Positions 16,772 through 27,227 of a stretch of DNA of 64,000 nt are shown in pieces. A program made the translations under genes and the position numbers. A model generated the notes under the pieces. That model was given only the letters and a program-made list of their open reading frames with translations. It had not been told where the DNA came from and ran no database searches. This DNA comes from Vibrio sp. CDRSL-10 TSBA (GTDB lineage: Bacteria; Pseudomonadota; Gammaproteobacteria; Enterobacterales; Vibrionaceae), in assembly GCA_039696685.1 (NCBI GenBank), contig CP155565.1, positions 992,001 to 1,056,000 on the forward strand, in the 5' to 3' direction. How positions within the stretch are numbered: the first letter of the stretch is position 1; each line of letters starts with the position of its first letter.

Positions 16772-18005
16772 CTAAGCCTGGTAACGCTGTGCGGTTTTCT
16801 GGGCAAGCTTAACCAGCACTTCAACCGTCTGCTCCATCCCTTCGATGGTAATAAACTCATGAATCCCGTGGAAGTTATAACCGCCGGTAAACAGGTTGGG
16901 ACACGGCAGGCCCATAAATGAGAGCCGCGCGCCATCGGTACCACCGCGAATCGGCTTGATCAGCGGCTCTACACCGCACTCCTCCATCGCAGCTTGCGCC
17001 AGTTCAATAATGTGCGGATGCGGCGCTATCTTCTCTTTCATGTTGGCATAGCAATCGTGAATGATAAGCTCCACCCGGCCTTTTTTCAGCTGACTGTTGA
17101 GGGTACTGACGATGTCTTGCATGCACCGTTTGCGTGCTTCCAGCCCTTCGCGTTCAAAATCACGCAACAGATAATCGAGTTCCGACTTTGCGACCGCCAT
17201 TTTGGCCGCGCCAAGGTGATAAAATCCCTCATAGCCTTCGGTGTGCTCCGGCGTTTCCTGCTCCGGCATCATCAGGATAAAGCGTGCTGCAATCTGCATC
17301 GCATTCACCAGCTTGTTTTTCGCCGTGCCGGGATGAACGCAGACCCCGTGACAAATGACCGAGGCGGTCGCGGCATGAAAATTCTCATACTCCAGTTCGC
17401 CGACCGGGCCGCCATCAACGGTATAGGCCCACTGCGCGCCAAACTTTTTGACATCAAAATGGTTGGCACCCCGGCCAATCTCCTCATCCGGAGTAAAGGC
17501 GACACAGATGTCACCGTGCTGAATCTCCGGATGAGCAATCAGCTCTTCTAACGCGGTGATGATCTCCGCGACACCGGCCTTATCATCCGCACCGAGTAAG
17601 GTTTTTCCGTCTGTTGTGATGAGGTTAAAGCCGTGCAAATGGTGCAGTTTCCGGATAGTGGATCGGCGACAACACTTCATCCCCGCGACCGAGGGCAATA
17701 TCGCCGCCCTGATAATTTTCCACAATTTGCGGCTTGATGTTCTTGCCTGACGCATCCGGCGCCGTGTCCATATGCGCGATAAAGCCAATCGCCGGAACAG
17801 CATAATCCACATTCGATTTCAGCTTGGCCATCACGTAACCATGCTCATCGAGCGTCACCTCGCTCAAACCCAGTTCCAGCAACTCATCGTGCAGCATCAG
17901 GGCAAATGCTTTTTGACCAGTGGAACTCGGGCAGTGGTGGTTTTTCGGTTTAGATTGAGTGTCATAAGTCACATAGCGCAAAAAACGCCCGACCAGATTT
18001 TCCAT
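16772..18005 (-). CDS. pepT: Peptidase T, aminotripeptidase (one-base shift in sequence)
   Basis: PepT removes the N-terminal residue of tripeptides in the cytosol with two zinc ions (M20 family). The N-terminal part has [14 protein letters not shown] (zinc His-Asp), the second part [13 protein letters not shown] (bridging Asp), [10 protein letters not shown] (catalytic Glu and zinc Glu), TVDGG and a C-terminal GGYNFHG (zinc His). The frame breaks at GTTTC 17647-17651; removing one T restores [21 protein letters not shown]. Total about 410 residues, as in E. coli. The start [11 protein letters not shown] at 18005 matches the family; a four-codon longer start at 18017 is possible. Confidence 0.92.
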
Positions 18006-18382
18006 AGCGAATCTCACTGTCTGTCAAAATACCGTTGAGTAGCTGCCCAACAGGAACCATGCGCTTATACCCGATAGAGTCAGAATGCGGCGCACCAGGT
18101 GCACTGGCGTGTGAATGGGTATATACGCAGTCAATTGCAATCCATAGTACGGATTATGTCTGGGTAAGAGTTGCTATAAATCAGGTTTTAGTGGATTAAG
18201 TCCATACTATTGATATGGGGAAAGCTGCAGCGTGGCAGAAAAACTCAACTCACAGGCTCAAAAACAAAACGACCCCGCCAAATAACGGAGCCGTTGTATT
18301 CATTGCACAGAGCAGATCATCGCCCCTTTACAGAGCGTATATTTACCTGACTCCGCCGCTTACAGCGAAGTGGTGATGGTTT
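18006..18382. other. Intergenic region, nothing recognised
   Basis: Holds the pepT promoter region on its left side and the 3' region of the DUF4382 lipoprotein on the right. No hairpin with a T-run and no ORF with ribosome-binding site was seen. Confidence 0.4.
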
Positions 18383-19381
18383 TTATACCGGATCCGGGGT
18401 CGGTTCAGGTGCGATATACTCAAAATTCACCACACCCTCTTCACCTGCGGTCAGAGTCACCTCATGCACCTGGTCTGTCGGAGATGGCAGCGGCACCACA
18501 TCCTGGCCGTTGTACTGAATTGAATCATCACCGGCACCGTTACAGGTGAAGGCGACAGTGTAGTCTCCGGTTGGCAGGAAGCCAAACGAGTAGTTTAACG
18601 TCTCGTCTACCGCGGTCGAGGCGTAAGGAGTCACTACGCCTTCCGGTACCGGATTCATCGCATCGAACTCTGGATCGTTTTCATCAACCAGATCACCCAG
18701 CTCTGAGCCGGATACCAAACCTTGGTACAGGTACACATAACTGCTGGTATCGACACTGCACGTCTCACCCTCATCCAGCAACGTCTGATCCACCGAGCCT
18801 GACAGGCTGACCACATCACTGTTGCTCAGAATGCTGACGCCATGAGGTTTGAGAATATAGCCATTCTGAGTACCGCTATTACCGCGCATCACCAGTGACG
18901 AGCGCAGATCAAACTCAATTGTGAATGCCTGAGTCGCTTCGTTGCTGACGGTAAAGCTGCCTAACCGCAGTCGGTTACTTGGCTGTTTCAGATCCTGGGT
19001 GCCATCAGCGTCATCAACAAAGTTAACGTTCGACTCACTGCTGATATGCAGGATCAGATTCTGATAGGTACCAACCGGGATTTCTTGATTTGTGATGATT
19101 AACGCTGAGTTTGCGCCCTGATAATCGAGCAAATCAATTTGTTCGTAATCTACACTTGGATCATCCGGATTCACATCCAGGAAAATCGACTCACCGTTCT
19201 GCTGCACCAACTCAATCTGAGTAAAACCAATCGTCACTGACGAGGCATAATCAACCGGAGCATCAGACACCGCGAAAGAGACCGTTGCGGTCTGGGTCGA
19301 ACTATCGTCACCACCGCCACCACCACAGGCGGTCAATAAAAGAGCGGCACTGCTCAGTGCCATAAGAGGTAAAGTTTTCAT
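18383..19381 (-). CDS. DUF4382 domain lipoprotein
   Basis: A 332-residue secreted lipoprotein: signal peptide with lipobox LLTAC (Cys at residue 19) followed by a GGGGGDDSS linker. Residues about 30-190 form a DUF4382 domain: VSFAVSDAPVDYASSVTIGF, the IDLLDYQG segment, IPVGTYQNLILHI and ILKPHGVSIL. The second half resembles a carboxypeptidase-regulatory-like beta domain (FLPTGDYTVAFTC). Strongly acidic. No Asp at +2 after the Cys, so sorting to the outer membrane is expected. Function unknown; stands alone. Confidence 0.8.
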   Translation of the reverse strand: MKTLPLMALSSAALLLTACGGGGGDDSSTQTATVSFAVSDAPVDYASSVTIGFTQIELVQQNGESIFLDVNPDDPSVDYEQIDLLDYQGANSALIITNQEIPVGTYQNLILHISSESNVNFVDDADGTQDLKQPSNRLRLGSFTVSNEATQAFTIEFDLRSSLVMRGNSGTQNGYILKPHGVSILSNSDVVSLSGSVDQTLLDEGETCSVDTSSYVYLYQGLVSGSELGDLVDENDPEFDAMNPVPEGVVTPYASTAVDETLNYSFGFLPTGDYTVAFTCNGAGDDSIQYNGQDVVPLPSPTDQVHEVTLTAGEEGVVNFEYIAPEPTPDPV

Positions 19382-19499
19382 GCTACACCCATTGCTTTGT
19401 TTTATCGTTTGTTGATATTCATATCAATTATAGTTGAAGCAATATGTGATTGATGAAAACCGGGCGGATTCTGGCAAGCATCTTACATTATGAAAAAAA

Positions 19500-19624
19500 T
19501 TAACAAACCTCTGTCAATACCGCGACCCAATACGTCGTTTAATCGGCGTATTGCCCCCGCCTGTGCGGGTGCAAACCCTCCCTGTCTTAGATTCAGCCGC
19601 GTCCTGTGACGCGGCTATTTTTTT
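19500..19624 (+). ncRNA. Candidate small RNA on the + strand
   Basis: No + strand gene precedes it, yet a complete intrinsic terminator is present: AGCCGCGTC (19595-19603), loop CTGT, GACGCGGCT (19608-19616), then ATTTTTTT. Upstream lie a 9-bp hairpin (19529-19552, loop TTTAAT), a small hairpin CCCGC/GCGGG (19556-19569) and an unpaired C-rich stretch (CCCTCCCT near 19577) that could pair with Shine-Dalgarno sequences. This is the usual layout of a Hfq-type sRNA. I could not define a promoter, so the 5' end is uncertain. Confidence 0.45.
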
Positions 19625-19679
19625 CTCTAAAATAGCCAGCCATCTGTTCAGCGCAGCGCCTCCGCTGGTTGACCTAACT

Positions 19680-21039
19680 TTAAGCCGTGGCTAAACACAA
19701 CATTCGGCTGCTCATCGCCGGCGTTTCTATCGTGACTTTTTCGCCGTCAGATTCAAACTGCTGACCGCTTAACAGATCAAGCAGAGCCTGCGGCCAGTTC
19801 ACGTCGACACTCTGGATACGGGCTGATTTGTTTATGATCACCACGCCGCGCTCACCACGACTGAACACCAGCAGATCATCGTTAGCTTCCAGATGGACCA
19901 TTGGCAGCCCGTGCATTTGATTGTGAAAAGCGATTCTGGCCGCCATTTTTGGATCACACCAGGCATGCTCCCAGCGCGGAGTATCATCTTCCAGCAAAAA
20001 GCCGCTGATATTCAGATCGGCGTAAATCAGCGGCACACCGCCATCACGACCAAGGATGTAGCTGTAGGCCAGCGCTTCACGCTGCGGCGACATCACCAAG
20101 TCTGAAAACACATCGTTGTTGGGAATATCATGGGTGATGGCAAACGTAATCGCCCGCTCTTTCGAAAGAGCCTCACCAAAACAGTAAGGATCAATGAGCG
20201 CTGTCAACGAAACCTTGCGGCTGCAGCGCATTGTAAATGGTCTGAAACAGCGGAAAATCGTATGCACCGAGAGAAGTTTCCTCCAGATAGGGTTGCAGAA
20301 ACAAACGATATTCTTCATGGGTTGCCCCACCATCGGTAATGATTTCCCCAAAAATGTGCACGTCATGAGTGATATCTTCACTCCAGACCTTCTTCAGGTG
20401 CTCAATGGTCATATGTTTGGCGGCATCAATCCGAAACCCCTTCACCCCGAGTTGCTTCATCGCCAGCAGATAGTTTCTCTGCTGCTCTACGACATGAGGA
20501 TTGTCGCGCAAAGTCGGTAATCCCTGATCATGCGGCCCGCCGGTAATGCGGCCGTTTTGTACCTGCCATTTGTCCTTCCAGTCGAGAATGCCGAACGCTT
20601 CAACAAAATCATCCTCTTCAAACAAAGGCTCGGACAGATCGCCGAACAGTCGCTGTTTCTGGTAGTAGCGCGATTTTTTTCGATACGCCTTGATGTCCAG
20701 GCTGCTCGGGTATTGCAGATCGAGTCGCTGCTTCGACTCATTGGCCATATGGTTAAAGACCACATCGATATACACCAAGATGCCAAATGAGCTTAGTGTA
20801 TTGATCATTAAAGTAAAATCTTCGGTATTACCTAACTGGTTGTCAACCAGGCGATAATCCTGTGGCTGATAACGCTGCCACCAAGGCGTACCTGATTTAT
20901 GTTGATACGATTTCATCGGAGGTGAGACGAGCACCGCTTTGTAGCCAGACTGGCGAATAAGATCTGCCCGCTGAGTGACCAGGCCGTAGGGCCAGTCAAA
21001 AGCATGTAAAATGACATCGGTCGGTTGAACACTGTTCAT
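19680..21039 (-). CDS. Alpha-amylase family (GH13) glycosidase, cytoplasmic (one-base shift in sequence)
   Basis: A GH13 TIM-barrel enzyme for alpha-glucans. Motifs in order: YIDVVFNHMA (region I), GFRIDAAKH (nucleophile Asp), IFGEI (acid/base Glu) and ITHDIPNND (third Asp). There is no signal peptide, so it acts inside the cell on maltodextrins or glycogen-like substrate. The frame breaks at GAAAC 20209-20213 (+ strand); removing one base gives ALQPQGSLTALIDPYCFG and a protein of about 452 residues. The C-terminal beta domain (GVVIINKSARI) is short. The start MNSVQPTDVILHAFDW follows AAGGAGTTTGGCTC. Precise specificity cannot be read from sequence. Confidence 0.88.
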
Positions 21040-21290
21040 GAGCCAAACTCCTTCTACTCTAGCAAGCGAAGAATACGAAACAAATAAGGCAGCTTGCTAA
21101 CATTGACGCTGATTATAAATCGACCAAACATAGGTAAATCCCCCTTTGGAGAATAATTTACGGTTGAGAGTCAGGGCGTAGGAAATCCATTTTTCTCCCC
21201 TTTGGTTAAAGTTTGACTCACTCCCAAGTTAGAAAAACATGCAAAAGCTATACTTGGTTGCTCAATATTTAGACAAACCTGGAGCCTGAC

Positions 21291-21944
21291 ATGCGCACTG
21301 TCCGAATTGATATCGTCTCCGACGTTGTCTGCCCCTGGTGCATTATCGGTTATAAGCGCCTGGAGGCGGCGCTTGCTATTCTGTCCGAACAACTGCGGGC
21401 GGAGATTCACTGGCACCCCTTTGAGCTCAACCCGACCCTGCCACAAGGCGGAGAAAATCTGCGTGAGCACCTGGCCCGTAAATACGGCACATCGGCCCAA
21501 TCCAGCATCGCTGCGCGGGACACTTTGCTGCGCTTGGGTGACGAAGTCGGTTTCACTTTTCGGTTTTTTGATGACATGCGTATCTACAACACCCGTAAAG
21601 CGCACCAGTTATTACTGTGGGCCAATCAGCATCACAAGCAGGCCGAACTGCAAATGGCGCTATTTGACGCTTACTTTACCCGTGGTCAGGCAATGGATGA
21701 TGAAGACGTATTACTGGACTTGGCTGAGCAGGTTGGCCTGGAGCGGGTTCAGTGCCAGCAGATCCTGCGTGATGAGTCCTGGGCCAAGACAGTTGCCAAT
21801 ACCGAGCAGCAGTGGCTGCAGGCCGGAATTCAGGCGGTACCGGCAATTATTCTCGATCAGCGCCATCTGATCTCCGGCGCGCAGACCACCGAAAATCTGC
21901 TTAGCGTATTGCAGGAAATCAGCAGCAAAGCGCCGACGCATTAG
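21291..21944 (+). CDS. DsbA-family oxidoreductase, FrnE-like
   Basis: A 217-residue cytosolic thioredoxin-fold protein. The active-site CPWC sits in SDVVCPWCIIGYKRL near the N-terminus, and the cis-Pro loop is AVPAIIL; the helical insertion with RKAHQLLLWA is typical of the FrnE/polyketide-biosynthesis DsbA branch (also called 2-hydroxychromene isomerase-like). It lacks a signal peptide, so it probably acts in cytosolic thiol or oxidative-stress chemistry. The start at 21291 follows GGAG. Tandem repeats begin four bases after its stop. Confidence 0.88.
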   Translation: MRTVRIDIVSDVVCPWCIIGYKRLEAALAILSEQLRAEIHWHPFELNPTLPQGGENLREHLARKYGTSAQSSIAARDTLLRLGDEVGFTFRFFDDMRIYNTRKAHQLLLWANQHHKQAELQMALFDAYFTRGQAMDDEDVLLDLAEQVGLERVQCQQILRDESWAKTVANTEQQWLQAGIQAVPAIILDQRHLISGAQTTENLLSVLQEISSKAPTH

Positions 21945-21947
21945 AGC

Positions 21948-22019
21948 TAATGGTTTGCCGCAAGTGAATGCTTTGCCGTAAACGAATGGTTTCGCGCAAA
22001 CGAATAGTTTAAAGATAAC
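21948..22019 (+). repeat. 18-bp degenerate tandem repeat after the frnE-like gene (x4)
   Basis: Units TAATGGTTTGCCGCAAGT, GAATGCTTTGCCGTAAAC, GAATGGTTTCGCGCAAAC and GAATAGTTTAAAGATAAC fill the space between the stop codon and the terminator at 22022 without gaps. Confidence 0.65.
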
Positions 22020-22021
22020 AA

Positions 22022-22047
22022 AAAGGCACCTGAATTCAGGTGCCTTT
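22022..22047. terminator. Bidirectional terminator between convergent genes
   Basis: A 26-base perfect palindrome with core AAAGGCACCTGA and its complement, flanked by A-run and TTTG. It is framed by tandem-repeat arrays on both sides. Confidence 0.85.
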
Positions 22048-22085
22048 GTTTAAACGTGCTGCGAGGTTTTTAGCGTACGCGAGCA

Positions 22086-22193
22086 ATTCATCTCAAGAGA
22101 AGCGTTAGTCTTAAGATAACCGTTAACCTCAAGAAAACAGTTAGCCTCGGCAGAACTGCCAGTCTCGAAAGAAACGCTTGGTTTCAACAGAAC
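22086..22193 (-). repeat. 18-bp degenerate tandem repeat after the small acidic gene (x6)
   Basis: Plus-strand units: ATTCATCTCAAGAGAAGC, GTTAGTCTTAAGATAACC, GTTAACCTCAAGAAAACA, GTTAGCCTCGGCAGAACT, GCCAGTCTCGAAAGAAAC, GCTTGGTTTCAACAGAAC. Read on the minus strand the array starts at the stop codon of the gene at 22196. The unit nearest the gene has one extra base unless GTTTC (22181-22185) is read as GTTC. Confidence 0.65.
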
Positions 22194-22195
22194 AA

Positions 22196-22396
22196 TTAGT
22201 GAATCGGTGCGTCACTTTTCGCGAAAAACTTACCGAAATACTGCTCAAGAACTTCCGGCGTCAGTTTGCCTTCTGCTTCCAGTTGTTTCAGTTCCTGCGC
22301 AATCGCTTTTTGCTCTTCCAGCGTTGGCAATGGAACTTCTTGTTCTTCGCCCGCTTCCTCAGCCATCAGCTCCAGTTCTTTTTCAAAATCGCTCAT
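22196..22396 (-). CDS. Small acidic protein, unknown function
   Basis: 66 residues, rich in Glu and predicted helical: SDFEKELELMAEEAGEEQEV, then LEEQKAIAQELKQLEAEGKL and a C-terminal EVLEQYFGKFFAK. The start follows TTAGGTAAGCACG. No transmembrane segment or signal. No family was recognised, although its codon pattern and ribosome-binding site indicate a real gene. The neighbour upstream on the same strand is a chemoreceptor gene in the opposite order (22459), with no sign of a shared function. Confidence 0.65.
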   Translation of the reverse strand: MSDFEKELELMAEEAGEEQEVPLPTLEEQKAIAQELKQLEAEGKLTPEVLEQYFGKFFAKSDAPIH

Positions 22397-22458
22397 CGTG
22401 CTTACCTAATAAGATTTTAATTACTAAGCCAGAGTGTACCTAACTCGCCACTCTGATT

Positions 22459-24378
22459 CTAGAGCTTAAAACTGCCCACCAGCTTATCGAGACGCGCAGA
22501 CAATTGACTCAGATCGCGACTGGCAGCAGCCAACTCTTCCGCAGTTCCTGTCGTGACTTCATTAATCGCGTTAATTTCTTCAATATTCTGGTTAATGGTG
22601 TAGACCACTGTCGACTGCTCTTCGGTCGCGGTCGCCACTTGGGTATTGCGATCCGAAATATCGTTAATCCGTTCAGAAATTGCCACCAGCACTTGCACCG
22701 CTTCATCGGAAGATGCGACACTTTCCGACGTCAATGCTTTACCTGCCGTCATGGCTGTTACTGCATTTTTGGCATCACTTTGCAGCTTGTCGATCATCTT
22801 CTGAATCTGCTCGGTCGATGAGGCAGTGCGACTGGCCAGGTTGCGGACTTCATCGGCAACCACAGCAAAACCACGTCCCTGCTCACCGGCACGCGCGGCC
22901 TCAATCGCAGCATTCAGTGCCAGCAGGTTGGTCTGCTCGGAAACATCACGAATCACATCCAGAATCGAGCCGATCTGCTGCGTCGTCGCAGCCAATTCTT
23001 CTACCACCTGACCGGTCTGTTCAATATCGGTTGCAAGGCGGGTAATAGAATCTTTCGAGCGCACCACCACACCTCTTCCTTCCCGGGTATTATCCGATGC
23101 CTGGCTGGCGGTATCGGCAGCAGTCGCAGCGTTAGATGCAATCTCTGCAATCGTCGCACCCATCTGGTTGATGGCAGCGACCACCTGAATGGTCTGATCA
23201 CGCTGCATTTGACTGTTATCATGGGTGGTACTTGCTTTGTCAGATACCGTCTGCGCGGCTTGTTGCAGCGAACTGCTGGTGGACGCCACTTCTTTAATCG
23301 AGTGATGAATCTTATCGATAAAGCCGTTAAAACCAGCCGACAACTGAGCGATTTCATCATTGCCGTCAACGATGATGCGCTGGGAAAGGTCGCCGTCCCC
23401 CTGACCTAACTCACTAAAGCGCTGTGCCAGTTGACGAATCGGGTTGACGATACTGTTGGCGAGCACAAAACCCAGGCCAATAAACAGCACAGCCACTGCT
23501 AAGGTGATCAGCAGCATACGATGAGTCATCTGGTCGAGTTCAGCAAACACTTCATCAACCGGTACATTACCCACCACAAACCAGTCCATAGACGGAATAT
23601 ACAGGCTGGCAACGAATACCGGCTGCCCCTGATAATCAGCATGAATCAGATTAAAACCGGATTGATTAAGCAATTCATCCGCCTGTGCGCCGTATAACGA
23701 TCGCAGCGTGGCATTCGCCTGCTGTTTTTGACGATGAATCTGTACTTTGCCTTTGGCATCCGCCAGGAAAACAAAGCCGGTCTTCTCAATCTGAAAGCCG
23801 TTAAGCAATTTCACCATGTCACCCATCGATTTAGACAGGCCGGACAAACTGTTGCTGGAAAGGTCCTGATAGTTGGCAAACATCTTCACTTCACCGGTAG
23901 ACGGCTCCTGAAACATGCTTACCATGGCGGACTGACCGGATGAAGTGAAACCAAAAAACCAGCCATCCTGATCTCGGGTCAGCTGACGCAGAAAGCCGTT
24001 CTGGTTCCAGTAATAATCGGTTTCCCGGTTCGCAACAGACGCGTCGTTAAGCTGATACTGCTCGACGACATTGTTGAGCTGTTTGACCAATACCGCTTCA
24101 CTGCCTGGCTCGCGATCGGTTGAGGCGATCGCCTGCTTGATGTACTCGTTATGCGCCAGCTGCTTAGCCGCTTGCAACAAGGTGCTGACTTCACGGTCAA
24201 TCTGTTCACTGATTTGCGACAGCATGGTGGGTAACTCGACATCAACCAGCTGATGCTGCAAGGCCGCTCGCGACTGACGCTGCGCAATAACACCCATAAT
24301 GATGGTGGACGCTAACACAGCGAAAGTTATTCCCAACACCACCTTTTGTTTTATCGTTACATTATTGAATTTTAACAT
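22459..24378 (-). CDS. Methyl-accepting chemotaxis protein
   Basis: A 639-residue inner-membrane chemoreceptor. TM1 covers about residues 11-28, a large periplasmic sensor about 30-285 with a Cache-like second half ([49 protein letters not shown]), TM2 about 290-310, then HAMP ([15 protein letters not shown]) and the signalling hairpin with the conserved tip [20 protein letters not shown]. No C-terminal CheR-tethering pentapeptide. Ligand unknown; the dCache-type sensor suggests an amino acid or organic acid. Confidence 0.94.
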   Translation of the reverse strand: MLKFNNVTIKQKVVLGITFAVLASTIIMGVIAQRQSRAALQHQLVDVELPTMLSQISEQIDREVSTLLQAAKQLAHNEYIKQAIASTDREPGSEAVLVKQLNNVVEQYQLNDASVANRETDYYWNQNGFLRQLTRDQDGWFFGFTSSGQSAMVSMFQEPSTGEVKMFANYQDLSSNSLSGLSKSMGDMVKLLNGFQIEKTGFVFLADAKGKVQIHRQKQQANATLRSLYGAQADELLNQSGFNLIHADYQGQPVFVASLYIPSMDWFVVGNVPVDEVFAELDQMTHRMLLITLAVAVLFIGLGFVLANSIVNPIRQLAQRFSELGQGDGDLSQRIIVDGNDEIAQLSAGFNGFIDKIHHSIKEVASTSSSLQQAAQTVSDKASTTHDNSQMQRDQTIQVVAAINQMGATIAEIASNAATAADTASQASDNTREGRGVVVRSKDSITRLATDIEQTGQVVEELAATTQQIGSILDVIRDVSEQTNLLALNAAIEAARAGEQGRGFAVVADEVRNLASRTASSTEQIQKMIDKLQSDAKNAVTAMTAGKALTSESVASSDEAVQVLVAISERINDISDRNTQVATATEEQSTVVYTINQNIEEINAINEVTTGTAEELAAASRDLSQLSARLDKLVGSFKL

Positions 24379-24838
24379 TTTCCTCGCCTTAAATGGCTAA
24401 AGCTGACTTGAGCATGCTGTTACTCTGGTTATGTAGCATTACCTTGATGGCGCAAGATCTCGATAAATACGTGGACCTTGGTAAACGCTAGATCTTAGTA
24501 AACACACTACCCGTGATTATTTATCGGCCAATCTGACTCAGACTTGAGATTCAACTCTTATTTTTATGAAAACAAATGAATCATATATCAAAATTGAATC
24601 ATAAGTGAGATTTATGCCAAGTAATTTGAGTCTAGTGGATTTCAGATACCCTGCCATAACCGAAGTAAGGAAATAACAGGTGTCAGCTCATGATTGACCT
24701 TTAAACTGAGCCCGAATTTGTCTAACAATTGGCCGTTTAGAGGGCTATTTAAAAAATCGTTGGAACTTTTTGTTACAAATCCGGTACTAAATGCCGAATG
24801 TAGGCAGAGATTAAAAGCTCGAAGGAGAGTTGAGTTAC
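24379..24838. other. Intergenic region between chemoreceptor and moxR operon
   Basis: Holds the divergent promoters. A GAAGGAGAG ribosome-binding site precedes the moxR ATG at 24839. No further gene or clear hairpin was recognised. Confidence 0.4.
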
Positions 24839-25796
24839 ATGCAGTCACACACTTTTCAAACATTACAGAATTACTTAAATCAACAGGTTATCGGTCAGCA
24901 ATCCCTGGTTGAGCAACTGCTGGTCGCACTATTGGCTGATGGGCATATCCTGGTAGAAGGTCCGCCGGGGCTGGCGAAAACCAGGGCGGTAAAATCGCTG
25001 GCAGACTGCATTGAAGGCGATTTTCATCGCATTCAGTTTACTCCTGATCTGCTGCCTGCCGATCTGACCGGGACTGATATTTATCGTCCTGAAACCGGTG
25101 AATTCACCTTTCAGGCCGGGCCGATTTTCAATTCGCTGATCCTGGCCGATGAAATTAACCGCGCGCCGGCCAAAGTTCAGGCCGCGATGCTGGAAGCCAT
25201 GGCAGAAAAGCAAATCACTGCCGGACGCCAGACCTATCGTCTGCCGGAACTGTTTCTGGTCATGGCGACACAAAACCCGATTGAACAGGAAGGCACCTAT
25301 CCGCTGCCTGAAGCGCAACTGGACCGTTTTTTGCTGCACCTGGATGTGGACTATCCGGATGCCGAACATGAACTGGCGATTCTGCGTCTAAACCGCGGCG
25401 AAGCGAAAGGGACGACTGAAGTCACGCCACCGGTTATCACTCAGGAGCAGATTTTCGCTGCCCGCCAGGAAGTGCTGAATATTCATATGGCGGAGTCCAT
25501 TGAGCATTACCTGATTCGTCTGGTCATGGCGACTCGTAACCCCGCACAATACGACGCGCAACTGGCGCAGTGGATTGAACTGGGTGTCAGCCCGCGCGCC
25601 ACCATAGCACTGGATCGTTGTGCGCGAGCGCATGCCTGGTTACAGGGCCGGGATTTTGTCAGCCCGGAAGATGTCCAGAGCATGGTCTTTCCGGTTTCTG
25701 CGCCACCGCCTGCTGCTGACGTATCAGGCCCAGGCCGAAGGCGTTCACCCTAATCAGGTGATTGCCCACCTGTTATCTCTGGTAGGCAGCGCGTAG
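24839..25796 (+). CDS. MoxR-family AAA+ ATPase (one-base shift in sequence)
   Basis: A cytosolic AAA+ chaperone-like ATPase, first gene of a MoxR/von Willebrand A operon; these act together in assembly or activation of envelope or metal-containing complexes. Motifs: EGPPGLAKTR (Walker A), LADEINRAPAKVQ (Walker B) and MATQNPIEQEGTYPLPEAQLDRF (sensor 1 to Arg finger; only partly listed as one family block). The frame breaks at GTTTC 25694-25698; removing one T gives FPVLRHRLLLTYQAQAEG and a normal end at 25796. ATG 24839 is favoured over an in-frame TTG at 24830 by spacing to GGAG. Confidence 0.9.
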
Positions 25797-25805
25797 GACA
25801 TCAGT

Positions 25806-26732
25806 ATGGCAACACATCAGCCTCATCTGCTGCCCGAACATGCCAACGGTGTGACCCTGTGTCTGGAAGAGCTGCTGCCCTACCAGCAACAAACGGTGAA
25901 ATGGCTGCCTCCGGCGCGTAGCCTGTGGTCACATATGGCCGGCCAGCATCAGGGCCGCCGCCTGGGACGCGGCATGGACTTCGCCGAAGTGCGTCAGTAT
26001 CAACCGGGCGACGACATCCGTACCATCGACTGGCGGGTCACGGCGCGCACCGGAAAACCGCATACTAAGCTGTTCACCGAAGAGCAGGAAAAGCCGGTGA
26101 TCCTCTATATCGATCTGAGCCCGTCGATGCAGTTTGGCTCGCGTCTGATGCTCAAATCGGTTCAGGCCGCACACTTTGCCAGCTTGCTGAGCTGGCTGTC
26201 GGTGGCGCAAAAAGATCGTATCGGTGCCGTTATCGACCTCGGCCATGAGCAACTGGAAATCAAGCCGACCAGTCGCCGCAAAGGGCCCTTGCAATTGATG
26301 GCGAGTCTGGTTGATGCCCAGCAACGCGCGCTGGCACAGGCCCAAAGCGCTTCACCGGCCATGCATACCGCGATGCAAACGCTCAACCGGATGTGTCCGA
26401 AAGGCAGCGAGGTCATCATGATCAGCGACTTTGTCCGTTTTGACGACTCATTGCGTCCGCTGTTCAATCAACTCAACCGCCATAACCGTGTCCGCCTGGT
26501 GCATATTTTTGACCCGCTGGAGCAGGGCCACACCGCTTTTCGTGGCGTTGAGCGGGTCAGCGATCACCAACAGACGCGCTGGCTCAACTTTTCCGCAAAT
26601 AGTACCCGGAATGGGATCAAAAAAGCCTTTGAATCTCAAAAAGAAAAACTAAAATCACTCTGCCAGTCTCTGGCGATAGATTATCGTTCACTCTCCTGTG
26701 AGCGTCCTTTGCTACAACAATTGTCCGGATAA
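25806..26732 (+). CDS. DUF58 domain protein of MoxR/Bat operon
   Basis: 308 residues. DUF58 signature: a tract GRGMDFAEVRQYQPGDDIR and IDWRVTARTGKPHTKLF, then a degenerate von Willebrand A fold (ILYIDLSPSMQFG with a MIDAS-like D.S.S, and VIMISDFVRFDD). It follows moxR by nine bases and precedes the DUF4381 gene by nine, as in many MoxR operons. It probably binds partner proteins in a metal-dependent manner; role inferred from the operon. Confidence 0.9.
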   Translation: MATHQPHLLPEHANGVTLCLEELLPYQQQTVKWLPPARSLWSHMAGQHQGRRLGRGMDFAEVRQYQPGDDIRTIDWRVTARTGKPHTKLFTEEQEKPVILYIDLSPSMQFGSRLMLKSVQAAHFASLLSWLSVAQKDRIGAVIDLGHEQLEIKPTSRRKGPLQLMASLVDAQQRALAQAQSASPAMHTAMQTLNRMCPKGSEVIMISDFVRFDDSLRPLFNQLNRHNRVRLVHIFDPLEQGHTAFRGVERVSDHQQTRWLNFSANSTRNGIKKAFESQKEKLKSLCQSLAIDYRSLSCERPLLQQLSG

Positions 26733-26741
26733 CTAAAAACT

Positions 26742-27227
26742 ATGAAGCAAACACCTTCGACGCCGCTTGAATTAAACGCGCTGCATCTCCCTTCCGAGCC
26801 TTCCTGGTGGCCTTTAGCCTGGGGATGGTGGGCACTCGCAGCCGGCCTGCTATGCGTCGTTGTATTTTCCCTGCTGATGGTACGCTGGAAGCGAAAACGT
26901 ATCGCGCCGCAAAAAACCGCGCTACGTCTGCTCAATCCGCATCTGAGCAATACGCCCTCTTCGGCGATTGAACTGCTCAGACAAGCGGCGCTTTGTTATT
27001 TTCCGCGTGACCAGATTGCTCATCTGACGGGCAAAGAGTGGTACAACTTTCTGGACGAACAACTCGGCCGTCCGCTGTTTGTACCGAATGAAACCGTGTG
27101 GCAGCAAGCCTTATACCAAAAACAACCTGTAGCGGATGCCAAAGCGCTCGTTGCGGACTGTTACATTTGGGTTCAGGACGCTTTGCCACCGAAAAAACGG
27201 AGACCTTCGAGCGTTGGCAAACATTGA
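26742..27227 (+). CDS. DUF4381 domain membrane protein
   Basis: 161 residues with one transmembrane helix at about 27-48 (WGWWALAAGLLCVVVFSLLM) and a cytoplasmic part that includes LLRQAALCYFPRDQIAHLTG and WYNFLDEQ, features I associate with DUF4381 in Bat operons. Its 3' end overlaps the start of the next gene, consistent with translational coupling. Function unknown beyond operon context. Confidence 0.82.
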   Translation: MKQTPSTPLELNALHLPSEPSWWPLAWGWWALAAGLLCVVVFSLLMVRWKRKRIAPQKTALRLLNPHLSNTPSSAIELLRQAALCYFPRDQIAHLTGKEWYNFLDEQLGRPLFVPNETVWQQALYQKQPVADAKALVADCYIWVQDALPPKKRRPSSVGKH

